Positions 7,258 to 16,636 of a stretch of 23,063 bases of DNA are shown piece after piece. The DNA lies in the IMG/VR virus record IMGVR_UViG_3300046008_000732, positions 1 to 23,063 of that record; one strand, written 5' to 3'. The DNA is from a virus. Position 1 is the stretch's first letter; each line of letters opens with the position of its first letter. The translations under genes and the position numbers were made by a program. The notes under the pieces were generated by a model that did not search any database, had not been told where the DNA came from, and was given only the letters and a program-made list of their open reading frames with translations.

Positions 7258-10200
7258 TATCAATGTCCCCGCGAGCTTCGATACAGAAAGTAAAATCGGG
7301 GTCAGTTGCCGCGCCTTGACCAATGGACTGAATTAACCAAACAGGCGCATTGGCGGCGTAGGTGTTGAATCGCATCACGTTACCTGCTGACCAACCGCCA
7401 CCCCAGCCACCCGACGGAATCGTGAAATAAGGCTGTGCTGTATTCGGATTGATGGGTGCGGTGTTAGTGTTGATATTTGCGCCTGTGATAATTTGCCCGA
7501 CGTGTTCGCCCACAACGTTAAACAGTGACGCGGTGGTGAAAATCAGCACCCACCGTTCTTGAATCGCACTGTTGTTATCAACAACAATCGGATATTGCGT
7601 GCTGTTATATTGCGCCGCGACCGTTGAACCGATGACGCTGTCACTCCACACATTCGTCCAAGTTTGCTGGTCAAACGGTACGGATACACGCGCATAAATC
7701 GTACCGTTAATCACCGCGTTTGAAACGAGTGTATTTTGGATAGGGAAGGCGTGTGTCAAAGGTTGTGACAGCGTGAGTTGCCCAGTGATTTGAACGTCTG
7801 TGACCACGCCCATGTCTTCGATTCGGTCAACGATGGTGATGGGTTGTGAAACGCCTGAAAGGTTAATCCATGTCACTGTTCCCGCGTCTAAGTTCACGCT
7901 GTATCGGTCAACCGCAATCATGTTTCCAGCCGCATCTTTGATGACTACTTTCGCCAAACGAACTCGCCCTAAATTTGTCGTTGCACCATTTGAAAACGTC
8001 CCGACGGTGGTTTGGTCATTCAAAATTACCGCGACATCGCCTGTTGAATAAATTGGCACACGACCATCAGGCGGCAATCGCACAGGGTCAAGCCCTAAAA
8101 TTGCGCTCGACAGTGGAATATAAACATACGACACGGCGTTATAAACAATCGTTTCTGCCATGACGTGAGCAGGCTTAAAGATGCGAGCATCCGCCCCAGA
8201 GCTAACGACCGCAAGAGCATCAAACCAGCTTTCGGCTTCGTGACCCGCTGGAATAATCCACGCGCCGAATCGGATTTGTGCCACGCCTGTTTCGTAATTG
8301 ATAAAACCAGACATCGCGGCGGTGTTAATAACGCCATCGTTATCCGCTGTGGCGGTTAAATGCGCTCCGCCAGAAAATGCAGTCGCGCGAATTTGAAACG
8401 AACCTTGGCGAATGGGTGAAGTCGGCAAACGGAACGTCACCATGTCAACGGGTTGGATTGAAATGTCGGTCAGCAGCGAACTAAGCGTAACTGTTGGCGG
8501 TTGACCTTGCGCCCAAAAACTTAACGTTGCCACGCCTGTTGAATAATCAAGTGTTCCCGCAAACGTCCCCGCACCAGTGCCTGTGACAATATCGGTGTAA
8601 AGCTGACCGTTGCGGTCGATGTAAGTCTTCCCGCCTAATACAAACCGCACCGAGCCATAAACAATGGTTTCAGCAAAGTCAGGCGTGAGGTCGATTTTTA
8701 TACTGGTCATTGTTTGTGTTTCGGTTGCCGTATTAGGCGAATCAGCAACCCGATAACTCACTTTCACCCAGCCAGAGTCGTCGCTTGGGTACGCATTCGG
8801 AACGTCCAGGTACAAGAACCCAGTGAAAACATCTCTAAAAGTATTAACCGTAGTGACTGTCGTTGAACTGCTTGAAGTGTTAGTCCCGCCTCTTGAGCTA
8901 TCTCTCGAACCCGAAACGCTGGTGGAGGCGGTTGATGAAGAACCAACCAATAATTTTGTTCGCTGAGGAGCAGGTAATTTAACGACCGAATCGGGGTTAA
9001 ATAACAGTGTTCCGTTAGCAAGGCTCACGGTCGAAATAGTTATAACCTTGTCTGTTTTTAGCTTACCTCCTTCTTCCGTAGCAATAACAATCGGGTCAAC
9101 TGGGGTTTTCCAAGATGACGAACTTTCTGATGTGTTGGTGGTTGTTTCGGTGTAAGTGTTGATGAACGACAAATCTTGTATGGTGTTCCACTCAACCTGT
9201 AGCGTTCCAGGCAGGATGTTTTGGTCTGGGAGCGTTAAAGATAGCAGCCCTTCGGAATTTCGGGCGGGGTGAGTGAACTCTTTTACAATCGGTAAGCCAA
9301 AGGAATAATTGAACGTAAAAATTGTGCCATTGTTGGGTAGTACCGTTGGGTAAAATTCAACCAGCCCAGTGCTGTGTTTTATCTTTCCAGTTGCGTGTCC
9401 TGAAATCGTTCCATTCAAATCTGCCACCGCTGTTTTGGGTGTTACACCATCAGTCCAGGTGATTTTTAATGTGGTAGGTACGATTCCCGCATTTGCTAAT
9501 TGCTGAGTTATTTTGGGGCTTGCGACAACTGTCGCTTGGCGATTAAATGTGTTCGATTTTTGCCCCCACGAAAAAATAATCTCACTATCAACGTCTGGCA
9601 ACACGGCTGCTGTAATGGTTGCCGTCCCACTTTCGTAGTTCACCGTTCCGCTTCCAAGCCCAGGCTCTAACCCAACGATACCGCCCGCTGAATTGTCGCG
9701 TAATGAGTACCACTTTCCGAGCGCACGGTAGCTAACAGTCAAGCTGCCAGGGGCTGGTGACGGTGCTATATTTATCGACCAAATGTAGCCACGATTTGCA
9801 GCCGTTACGGCTAACGACGCTGTGTCGGCGATGCGAACTGGCGCAGCCGCTGGGGTGTATCCAACAGTTGTTCCACCCGACGACGACGGACAGGTTGAGG
9901 CGAAGCTAACCACGCCAGCAATATAATCAATCGTTCCAACGGCAGTTGTTCCAATTTTTACCTGCCCTGCGTCGTCCTTGAAAACCGTGCCAGCTACCGT
10001 AATATTTAGTGACCCTGGCTTGCATGGGTTTCCAAGGTGCATTGATTTACCAGCCCCAATATCGGTGCTGGTAAAAAATGAAAACGGTGCGCCAGATTCA
10101 ACGATTGGCGTGGTGTAACCGCCTGCGTTCAAGTCCAATAGAGCCACTTCGGCTTGTGAGCTGGGGATGACTTGCGAATAAACGCTATCCACTTTGACCA

Positions 10201-10933
10201 TGACATCACCCAGCGCGGCGACTGTATTTAATGGACGTGCGCTGTAGTATTTGGCGGCGTTAGCGACGACTGTCGTGTAAATGCGGGCATTTGGCGTTAG
10301 CGTGTCGTTTTTTGATATTTCTGCACCGACGTAATCAAACAGGAGTGGTGTCGCAACCTCAAAGGCAATGACGCGCTTTTGGAATGAATCAGTTCCCACT
10401 TGAAATGTTTGGAGAGCGTTCGTGTTTAATTTAACCACCCGAAGGTACTGGGACTGCCCAACGTTGAGCGTGTTTGAAATCATAAACACATCGCCAATTG
10501 CGGGGATTACATTCGACGACGGGTTCTGAAATAACGTTATCTGGCGGCTACCTGCATATTGCGTTGACCAAACAAAACCCTGATACACAGAAGCCTGCAC
10601 GCGATAGGCTTCAACACGACTTTGTGCCGAGTCCCGACGGTCAAACCAATCGCCTGTTCTAAATAAATTCACACCGATTTTTTTGTCTTTTGGTAACTTT
10701 GAAAGCAGCACCATCGATCCGAAGAATTTGTCGGTGGTGATTGTTTGAATCGCCGCGAACAACTTTCTCATGTGAACCGCGCCGTAAACACGGTCAAGCG
10801 TCGAAATGTCATCAAAAATGTTATTGCTCACGCCGTCCAAAATTACGTTGGCAGTCATGCCGCCACCGCCGTCAGAAACGTCACTCATATTGTCGGATTG
10901 AAGCAGTTTTATATCGGATGCAAGAATGGTCAT
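7247..10933 (-). CDS. Giant multi-domain phage tail protein (1228 aa)
   Basis: It begins at ATG 10933 with ACGGAATA upstream, right after the tape measure gene, the place of the distal-tail/central-fibre gene in siphophages. Residues 27-300 form a conserved-looking head (LDRVYGAVHMRKLFAAIQT, then DWFDRRDSAQSRVEAYRV). From about 305 to 890 a beta domain recurs: GTIDYIAGVVSF (333-344), GTVNYESGTATI (429-440), GKIKHSTGLVEF (516-527), GTLDYSTGVATL (793-804) and GFINYETGVAQI (876-887). A Ser/Thr-rich stretch at 664-694 interrupts the series and may be a flexible linker. The C-terminus (from about 1080) is a separate globular region with a Gly-Trp patch (SGGWGGGWSAG). I do not recognise a catalytic motif. 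A central tail fibre or tail-tip scaffold is the most likely role. Confidence 0.72.
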   Translation of the reverse strand: MTILASDIKLLQSDNMSDVSDGGGGMTANVILDGVSNNIFDDISTLDRVYGAVHMRKLFAAIQTITTDKFFGSMVLLSKLPKDKKIGVNLFRTGDWFDRRDSAQSRVEAYRVQASVYQGFVWSTQYAGSRQITLFQNPSSNVIPAIGDVFMISNTLNVGQSQYLRVVKLNTNALQTFQVGTDSFQKRVIAFEVATPLLFDYVGAEISKNDTLTPNARIYTTVVANAAKYYSARPLNTVAALGDVMVKVDSVYSQVIPSSQAEVALLDLNAGGYTTPIVESGAPFSFFTSTDIGAGKSMHLGNPCKPGSLNITVAGTVFKDDAGQVKIGTTAVGTIDYIAGVVSFASTCPSSSGGTTVGYTPAAAPVRIADTASLAVTAANRGYIWSINIAPSPAPGSLTVSYRALGKWYSLRDNSAGGIVGLEPGLGSGTVNYESGTATITAAVLPDVDSEIIFSWGQKSNTFNRQATVVASPKITQQLANAGIVPTTLKITWTDGVTPKTAVADLNGTISGHATGKIKHSTGLVEFYPTVLPNNGTIFTFNYSFGLPIVKEFTHPARNSEGLLSLTLPDQNILPGTLQVEWNTIQDLSFINTYTETTTNTSESSSSWKTPVDPIVIATEEGGKLKTDKVITISTVSLANGTLLFNPDSVVKLPAPQRTKLLVGSSSTASTSVSGSRDSSRGGTNTSSSSTTVTTVNTFRDVFTGFLYLDVPNAYPSDDSGWVKVSYRVADSPNTATETQTMTSIKIDLTPDFAETIVYGSVRFVLGGKTYIDRNGQLYTDIVTGTGAGTFAGTLDYSTGVATLSFWAQGQPPTVTLSSLLTDISIQPVDMVTFRLPTSPIRQGSFQIRATAFSGGAHLTATADNDGVINTAAMSGFINYETGVAQIRFGAWIIPAGHEAESWFDALAVVSSGADARIFKPAHVMAETIVYNAVSYVYIPLSSAILGLDPVRLPPDGRVPIYSTGDVAVILNDQTTVGTFSNGATTNLGRVRLAKVVIKDAAGNMIAVDRYSVNLDAGTVTWINLSGVSQPITIVDRIEDMGVVTDVQITGQLTLSQPLTHAFPIQNTLVSNAVINGTIYARVSVPFDQQTWTNVWSDSVIGSTVAAQYNSTQYPIVVDNNSAIQERWVLIFTTASLFNVVGEHVGQIITGANINTNTAPINPNTAQPYFTIPSGGWGGGWSAGNVMRFNTYAANAPVWLIQSIGQGAATDPDFTFCIEARGDIDNVA

Positions 10934-10948
10934 GATTATTCCGTGTGT

Positions 10949-13900
10949 TTAAAGTGATATGCCACGATTAGCGGCTTCGCGTAATGCGTCAACAATGGTT
11001 TTTGCGTCTATTGGACTTGCGTTTGCGCTGGCTGATTTGCCGTCTTGGAATTTGAAGTTAAGCGTAATTTCTTGATTTTGTTTTGGTGCGGATTCGCCAA
11101 CGCTGCCACCATTCGAGAATCCTTGTGGTTTTTCACCATTATTGATTTTGTCGAGCGTATTCACGCCGATTTTATCAACCGCATCCGCTTTGATGACATA
11201 TTCGCCATTGGATAGCATTGCGGGGATTTCGTCTGACGTGCCAGTGCCTTTACCTTGAATGTGTCCGCCAGCGGCTTTGAAGAATGGCTTTTTGCTTTTG
11301 TTTGAGGTATCTGATTCTTGAATCTGTTTAAACGGCTCTATTTTATGAGTGTCACCACGCTTAATTGCCGCTTCTAATGATTCGACTACGTTTGCAATCT
11401 CGCGTCGTCCAGCTTGAATTTGCTCTCGTTGCGCCATATTATCAACGCCGTACACGGGTGCATCTCTTTCTGCTTTTGTCGCTTTTGCACGCGCTAAATC
11501 TCGTTCTTCGCGGCTTATGTCCCCGTTTTCATACTGCACATTTGCCCATCTAACAGGCAAGACACGCATCGTTTGCTCAATGTCTGCATAGTTTGAGCGA
11601 CCCGTTACAGCACGGTTTGTAAATCCCCACACCGCGCTCACGAATTCTTTTGCTGATTGCGTTTGTGGCTTTGCTTTCTTTGATAAGCTGTCTGCTTTGC
11701 CTTGGTAGTCATGCAGGAAGCTATTTAAGCCATCGGTAAATGCTTTATTTTCAGAATTTAAATTGTCGGTATCTCTATGGAGCGCAGCTTCCCAATTTGC
11801 CGATTTAACAGAACCGCCAATTGCAAAATGCGGAACGTCATCAATCTGCCCCGCGTTCAATTTCGCCATGAACCCGTTGCCGTACTTTTGGACAGATTCT
11901 TTTTTGATAATAAACTCACCAGGTTCGAGCATTGCAGGCACGGTATCACCGCCGCCGTAACCACCCAATCCACCTTCGCGGCGCACAAATTTTGGCATCC
12001 CACCGTTTTGAAAACTTTGAATTTCGCCGCCATCTTGGCGTTGTTGAACCGTGTGAACGTAAATTGTGTGGGTGCTTGAGGTAGGCTGTTGGTTGTGTGC
12101 GATTGCATTTCTTGGCTCGTCATTATTAACGCCAATGCTATGTTCACTTTTGGTTGGTTGTTTTATTTCGGCAATTTTCGTATCTATCGCGTCTACTTTC
12201 GGAACGATATTGTGGGTTGATTCAGTTCCTTTTTGATTTTGGGTAATCGCTTCGGCGGTTTTTGCATTTTCAGGTTTTACTTCGTGACTGCTTTCTGTTT
12301 TCTTTTTAAACTCCGCAATTTCGCCTTTCAAAACGGTCGCGTCGCTGTAAATGGTGTGATTACTTTTTGTCTCGCCTTTCAACACTGTTATGTCTTTGAC
12401 TGGGACTGAAATGTCGGTCGTAACAAAGTGTGTGCTTCCAGTTGTCGCCTTTAACGAATCTATAGCTCTTGCGGGTGCGGTGGTATCAGTTGAAACCAAA
12501 TGACTGCTTTCTGTGTTTGTTTTTAACCCGTCGATTTTGCTTTGTGCAGCGTCAATTTCAGACGGATTAACGCCAATTTTCAACAGGTGGTCTTTGCTAA
12601 TTGCCGCATCAACTTCGCCGATTTCGGTCTTCAACTCCTTCATCTTTCCAATTTGAGTTTTTGCGTTGGTTTCGAGCGCGGTGGCTTGCGTTTCCTCGGC
12701 AGCTTGCAGACCTTTTGTTGCAGCCTCGGTTTGAGCGATAACTTTGATGTACTGTTCTTTTAGCGAGTGTAATTCGCCCGATTGCGTTTTTTCAGTCGAT
12801 GCAAGACTCAGAATTAACTGTTCGGTTTGTTTTGATATTTCCTGGGCTTTTTTAAAGTCGCCGTTGGCAAGAGCCTCTTTGTAATCCGAAACCCCTTTCT
12901 CGATTTCTTTTTTCTTACTGGCGTGTAATTGTTTTTCGTCCATGCCAATACGTTCAATCTGGAGGATTCCTTTTGCTTTTCTGTCTTCCGCGTCCAGGAT
13001 TTCATTCGCATAACCGATGGCTTTATCGCGGTGCGCCTGAGCCGCCGCCGTCATTTGGTCAACGGCGTTTCTGTATGCGGTTAAGACCTCAATATCAATT
13101 TCTTTTTTTGCGTTGGCGTAATCGCGCTCGTATTCGGCTCGTTTTTGAGTGTCGCCTTCGGACTTTGCGATTGCGTCGTCATAAACCGCCTTTGCCAGAA
13201 CCTTTTTGTTGTTGGCGGCTTCGGTTAAAACACCCATGACCTTATCGCTTGCAGCAATAATCAGGTCGGTTTCTGCTTTTTCGCGTTCTTCTGTGCTTTG
13301 AACAATCGAATGATTTGCCTCGATGTCGAGTTTTAGGTTTTGAGCAATCGCTTCATTTGCTAATTTGTAGCGGGCATCAATCGCGGCGGATTCATTTTTG
13401 AGTGCTTCGATTTTTATGGCTGAGAATTGTTCAGCTTGTTGGCGTGCCGTCGCCAAGCGTTCAACTTCTTTTGTGGTGGCGGCGTTCTTTTCGGCTTCTA
13501 CGCCTTTGATGCCTTCAATCTTGGTAGCGTTGTTTTTTTGTTCTTCTATCGTGGCATTACTGGCAGCGGCTCGTTGTTCATCAAAGGATTTCGCTAAAAA
13601 TGCAATTTCGGCTGCATATTTCGCCCGTCCTTCTGCCGTTAAAATGTCACCGTTGAACACGCTTTTTATGGCGATGCCCATGCCGATAACGCCCTGGGTG
13701 ACGTTCAGCGTACCAATTCTAAAACCCTCGAAATTGGAGAGCCAATCACCGATTGTCTTGCCGACTTCATACGCTAAAAATACAGGAATCGCTCTGCTTA
13801 AAAGTCCAACGGCTGTCGCTGCTCGGGTTGATGCTGTTGCAAAAATATCCGTTGATAAAGCCGCTCGTGCCGCTGCCAGTTGGGAAGCACCAAACGCAAT

Positions 13901-15034
13901 CGCAGAACCCGAAAGCGAGGCAGTCATGTTAATAATCGCCTGCACCGCTTTAATTCCCATCACAACTGCGAGCGATTCAAACATCGTCACCAGCAATGGA
14001 ACGTGTCCCGTGACGAAGGTTGAGAATTTATTAAACCCGCTTGTTAGCGGCTCTAAAATTGGCGTACCGAGGGTGATTTTTAGATTCTCGAATACGGCGA
14101 ACATCTTTTCTTTTGCACCCTCGAAATTCGAGGTCATTGTGGCAGCGGTTTGACGTGACGCACCGCCCGCGCTTACGAGGTCTTCTTCAAATTTCTTTAA
14201 CGCTGGCGAGCCTTCTTTCATTAACGCTAAGACGGTCGTTTTCGCGGTATCACCAAATGCTAAAATGGCGGACGCACTGCTTAAGCCCGCCTTTTTCATG
14301 CCGTCCATTGCCATGCCAACGTCGGACGTATTGATACCCAATTTTGAAAGTTCAACCCGCGCTTTAGATGTCGGGTCGTTTAACGCGGTTAATGTTGCAC
14401 CAAGCCCCGTGCCTGCTACTTCGCCTTTGAGTGCGTACTTTGCCAGCACGTCTAGCATTGCAGCGGTTTGTTCAACGGTATAGCCCGCCGCTGCTGCTTG
14501 TGCGCCCACGCCTTTGAACGATTCATTTAATCCAACAACGGAAGCATCCGAAAGGTTGGCGGCTTTGGTTAAAACGTCGGCAACACGGGCGGTGTCGCTA
14601 AACTTCAAGCCCATAATGCCCACGGTGGCAATCAAGCCCGACGCGGCAACTTCCATCGACACTGATTCCGAAGCGGACACGGCTAAAACGCTGGGGAGTG
14701 CTTTCATTGCTTCGGATGCAGATAAACCCGCGCCCGCTAAAATGGTCAAGCCTTGAGCGGCTTCCGTTCCTGACCGACCAAATTCAACACCAACCGTGGT
14801 GGCGAACTCGGACAGCTTTTTCATTTCTTCTGATGTGTAACCGCCTTTTGCGGCGACAGCATCGAGTTCTTTTTCAAACTTTGCCGCGCTATTAACCAGG
14901 TCTTTGAAGGTGTCGAACGTGAAGTACGCCGCCAATGCGGTCGCTAATTTGCCCGCATTTTCTTGAATTGAGCCTAATGTTGCCGACGCATTATCGCGGG
15001 CGTTAATGATGATTCGTGTGATTAAATCAGCCAT
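10949..15034 (-). CDS. Phage tail tape measure protein (1361 aa)
   Basis: Sets tail length and is thought to be released during DNA entry. Residues about 45-340 are the TP901-type core (AAKFEKELDAVAAKGG, EFGRSGTEAAQGLTILAGAG, NFEGAKEKMFAVFENLK). Hydrophobic segments at about 345-370 and 405-460 could be the membrane-inserting part. Residues about 480-800 are Ala/Lys/Glu-rich and should form long coiled coils. Residues 841-990 hold a repeat with an exact 24-residue period. Two similar C-terminal units, GGDTVPAMLEPGEFIIKKES (1028-1047) and GTSDEIPAMLSNGEYVIKAD (1265-1284), are the usual tape measure end motif. By the rule of about 1.5 angstroms per residue the tail would be roughly 200 nm (an estimate). 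The gene starts one base after the previous stop. Confidence 0.95.
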   Translation of the reverse strand: MADLITRIIINARDNASATLGSIQENAGKLATALAAYFTFDTFKDLVNSAAKFEKELDAVAAKGGYTSEEMKKLSEFATTVGVEFGRSGTEAAQGLTILAGAGLSASEAMKALPSVLAVSASESVSMEVAASGLIATVGIMGLKFSDTARVADVLTKAANLSDASVVGLNESFKGVGAQAAAAGYTVEQTAAMLDVLAKYALKGEVAGTGLGATLTALNDPTSKARVELSKLGINTSDVGMAMDGMKKAGLSSASAILAFGDTAKTTVLALMKEGSPALKKFEEDLVSAGGASRQTAATMTSNFEGAKEKMFAVFENLKITLGTPILEPLTSGFNKFSTFVTGHVPLLVTMFESLAVVMGIKAVQAIINMTASLSGSAIAFGASQLAAARAALSTDIFATASTRAATAVGLLSRAIPVFLAYEVGKTIGDWLSNFEGFRIGTLNVTQGVIGMGIAIKSVFNGDILTAEGRAKYAAEIAFLAKSFDEQRAAASNATIEEQKNNATKIEGIKGVEAEKNAATTKEVERLATARQQAEQFSAIKIEALKNESAAIDARYKLANEAIAQNLKLDIEANHSIVQSTEEREKAETDLIIAASDKVMGVLTEAANNKKVLAKAVYDDAIAKSEGDTQKRAEYERDYANAKKEIDIEVLTAYRNAVDQMTAAAQAHRDKAIGYANEILDAEDRKAKGILQIERIGMDEKQLHASKKKEIEKGVSDYKEALANGDFKKAQEISKQTEQLILSLASTEKTQSGELHSLKEQYIKVIAQTEAATKGLQAAEETQATALETNAKTQIGKMKELKTEIGEVDAAISKDHLLKIGVNPSEIDAAQSKIDGLKTNTESSHLVSTDTTAPARAIDSLKATTGSTHFVTTDISVPVKDITVLKGETKSNHTIYSDATVLKGEIAEFKKKTESSHEVKPENAKTAEAITQNQKGTESTHNIVPKVDAIDTKIAEIKQPTKSEHSIGVNNDEPRNAIAHNQQPTSSTHTIYVHTVQQRQDGGEIQSFQNGGMPKFVRREGGLGGYGGGDTVPAMLEPGEFIIKKESVQKYGNGFMAKLNAGQIDDVPHFAIGGSVKSANWEAALHRDTDNLNSENKAFTDGLNSFLHDYQGKADSLSKKAKPQTQSAKEFVSAVWGFTNRAVTGRSNYADIEQTMRVLPVRWANVQYENGDISREERDLARAKATKAERDAPVYGVDNMAQREQIQAGRREIANVVESLEAAIKRGDTHKIEPFKQIQESDTSNKSKKPFFKAAGGHIQGKGTGTSDEIPAMLSNGEYVIKADAVDKIGVNTLDKINNGEKPQGFSNGGSVGESAPKQNQEITLNFKFQDGKSASANASPIDAKTIVDALREAANRGISL
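12065..12514 (-). repeat. 24-residue tandem repeat in the tape measure protein
   Basis: Seven histidines, each in a T-x-S/G-x-H setting (845, 869, 893, 917, 941, 965, 989), are spaced by exactly 24 residues. Example blocks are TESSHLVSTD, TGSTHFVTTD, TKSNHTIYSD, TESTHNIVPK and TSSTHTIYVH. Between them lies a short stretch often ending I-x-x-L/N-K/Q before the next T. The DNA copies are diverged, so this is a protein-level repeat maintained by selection, not a recent DNA duplication. Confidence 0.95.
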
Positions 15035-15035
15035 A

Positions 15036-15410
15036 TTAAACCGCCAATAAATTGATTTTTAAGGTGTAGAAGTCCGCATCGTCGGGCGTTGAGTAATCAA
15101 TCCACGGCTTGGCTTCTATCGGGTTTTTGGTATGGTTGAAAATGACGTTGAATGTGCTGGCATCGTTTAGCGTCAAAACCATTGTGGGATTAGTGTTTGA
15201 TTTGATTTGTAAAAGTTTTAGATCGTGGCGACTGATTAGCCCAGACGACGAATCGCCCGACAAAGTAATCAGCCGTCCCGCTTGTTTCGTACCGCTTTGG
15301 ATAATCAACGCGCCCGTCACGGAGTAGGACTGCGACTGCTCAACTGGCGACCAGTCGAATTCATCAACCCAAATCAAATCTTCTGGGAGCGTTAAACTAT
15401 CGAGCAGCAT
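15036..15410 (-). CDS. Small tail protein between tail tube and tape measure (124 aa)
   Basis: Opens with DSLTLPEDLIWVDEFDWSPV and contains SVTGALIIQSGTKQAGRLIT, a pattern I associate with conserved small proteins of unknown function located just before tape measure genes in Mu-like and related siphophages. It is predicted soluble and beta-rich. Position alone would suggest a tail assembly chaperone, but there is a single frame with no overlapping extension and no slippery sequence that I can see, so I do not call it one. It lies 3 bases after the tail-tube stop and 1 base before the tape measure start. Confidence 0.7.
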   Translation of the reverse strand: MLLDSLTLPEDLIWVDEFDWSPVEQSQSYSVTGALIIQSGTKQAGRLITLSGDSSSGLISRHDLKLLQIKSNTNPTMVLTLNDASTFNVIFNHTKNPIEAKPWIDYSTPDDADFYTLKINLLAV

Positions 15411-15413
15411 GGG

Positions 15414-16178
15414 TTAAGCGTTTGCGAAGTTGGTTAAAATTTCAAACGGTTCGGGTCTGCCTTCGGGAATAACCATGCGACCTTTCAATTTAATATCAAT
15501 CGGTTTTTCAGACAGCCAATCAATCGCTGATTCCGAGGTTAAAACCGCGTCCCAGATTTTGATTTCAACTTGCGCGTCATCCGCGAATACGTTTTGACCT
15601 TTCATGTGAATAATGCCGCGAACTGACGCTTGCGTGCCGCCTTTGATTGATTCTGCTGTGACGGCGTTGTAGGTGTAAGACACTTTCAACGATTGCCCGT
15701 CGGTGATGGCAGACGTTGGCAATACAAAAATCTGTCCTGCCACATAATCGACCGTGTAATCTGTATCTTTGACATAAGTGACCGCGCCCGCGCTGTTTTT
15801 TACTGCTAAACCTGTTGCAGCCATGTTGCGGAATGCCATATCCATCCAACCACCTTTAACCGACGTGGCAACTTCATCAACGGCTGCGCCTGACGCTTGG
15901 GTAAATGGCACAACTGAACCTTGAAGCCCCATTGCCAACGCTTTCGGTGATGCTTTGTTGAATTCGAGCGTTAAGTCAGACGGTTCTGGCAAGATTGCAG
16001 TTGCACGTGGCATACCGTAATTTGCGCGACCTTTTGAAATTGCGTCGAGTTGTTTGGAGTTCATTTTGATAGATAACGCGCCTGCGTTTAAATCAACAAA
16101 ACCTTGATATGCGCCGTTTAATAAACGATTAAAAAGCACATCGCCTTTTAATAAAATTGCTTCTTGTGATGCTGCCAT
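15414..16178 (-). CDS. Major tail (tube) protein
   Basis: 254 residues with a GAGGA ribosome binding site 8 bases before ATG 16178. The alternation of beta strands, the fold-like sequence (ILLKGDVLFNRLLNGAYQGF, then FVDLNAGALSIKMNSK) and the C-terminal VEIKIWDAVLTSES fit siphovirus tail-tube subunits, which stack as hexameric rings around the tape measure. The central VKDTDYTVDYVAGQIFVLPT, followed by VSYTYNAVTAESI, looks like an inserted beta domain similar to those that decorate tail tubes. It lies between the tail-terminator/connector genes and the tape measure gene, the standard place. No sheath gene follows, which argues for a non-contractile tail. Confidence 0.82.
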   Translation of the reverse strand: MAASQEAILLKGDVLFNRLLNGAYQGFVDLNAGALSIKMNSKQLDAISKGRANYGMPRATAILPEPSDLTLEFNKASPKALAMGLQGSVVPFTQASGAAVDEVATSVKGGWMDMAFRNMAATGLAVKNSAGAVTYVKDTDYTVDYVAGQIFVLPTSAITDGQSLKVSYTYNAVTAESIKGGTQASVRGIIHMKGQNVFADDAQVEIKIWDAVLTSESAIDWLSEKPIDIKLKGRMVIPEGRPEPFEILTNFANA

Positions 16179-16195
16179 TGGTGAATCCTCGGAAT

Positions 16196-16636
16196 TTAAA
16201 ACTGATTACTTTTAAAAATGAATTTGGTTTGAAAAACGTCACTCCAATAGGTCGTGAGGTTTTTGTAATAAGTGGCTTTGCCAGCCATGAACGTGACCCG
16301 CGCTGTGGTGTTTGGAGCTTGCCAACCGCGTAACGCTTCGTGCGTTTCAGCACGGATTTCCTGTAGCAGATTGTTGTTTTCTGCACCGCGTAAATCTTTG
16401 ACGCTTTTAACCGCAATCACCACGCCGATTTGCCCCGTCATTTCTTGGGAATAACCGCGCTGATTCAGCTTGCCATTGGTGATGTCGCCGCCGTCTTCGT
16501 GCATTTGAATAACAAACGCATACGGTGGCTGGATTGAGGTTGGCATTTCGATGTCAAAGTCCGAAACTACATAAACTTTATTGTTCAACAACGGGCATTC
16601 GTCTTTTAAGCGTTCAACGAAATCGTTAATGTCCAT
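16196..16636 (-). CDS. DUF1834/Gp37-like protein, probable tail terminator
   Basis: 146 residues. The N-terminus (DFVERLKDECPLLNNKVYVV), the central YAFVIQMHEDGG and the segment IGVVIAVKSVKDLRG, then LLQEIRAETHEALRGW, match the pattern of Mu Gp37-like (DUF1834) and phage tail-terminator proteins, which cap the tube during assembly and join it to the head. Its ATG shares one base with the stop of the DUF1320 gene (TAATG). The order DUF1320, DUF1834, tail tube is typical of Mu-like modules. Family membership is likely; the terminator role is from position. Confidence 0.75.
   Translation of the reverse strand: MDINDFVERLKDECPLLNNKVYVVSDFDIEMPTSIQPPYAFVIQMHEDGGDITNGKLNQRGYSQEMTGQIGVVIAVKSVKDLRGAENNNLLQEIRAETHEALRGWQAPNTTARVTFMAGKATYYKNLTTYWSDVFQTKFIFKSNQF

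Noticed and set aside
13398-14153. A 251-codon open frame on the plus strand inside the tape measure gene
   Set aside because: It is antisense to a well-supported gene; its composition reflects the Ala-rich tape measure sequence read backwards, and it has no recognisable domain or ribosome site.
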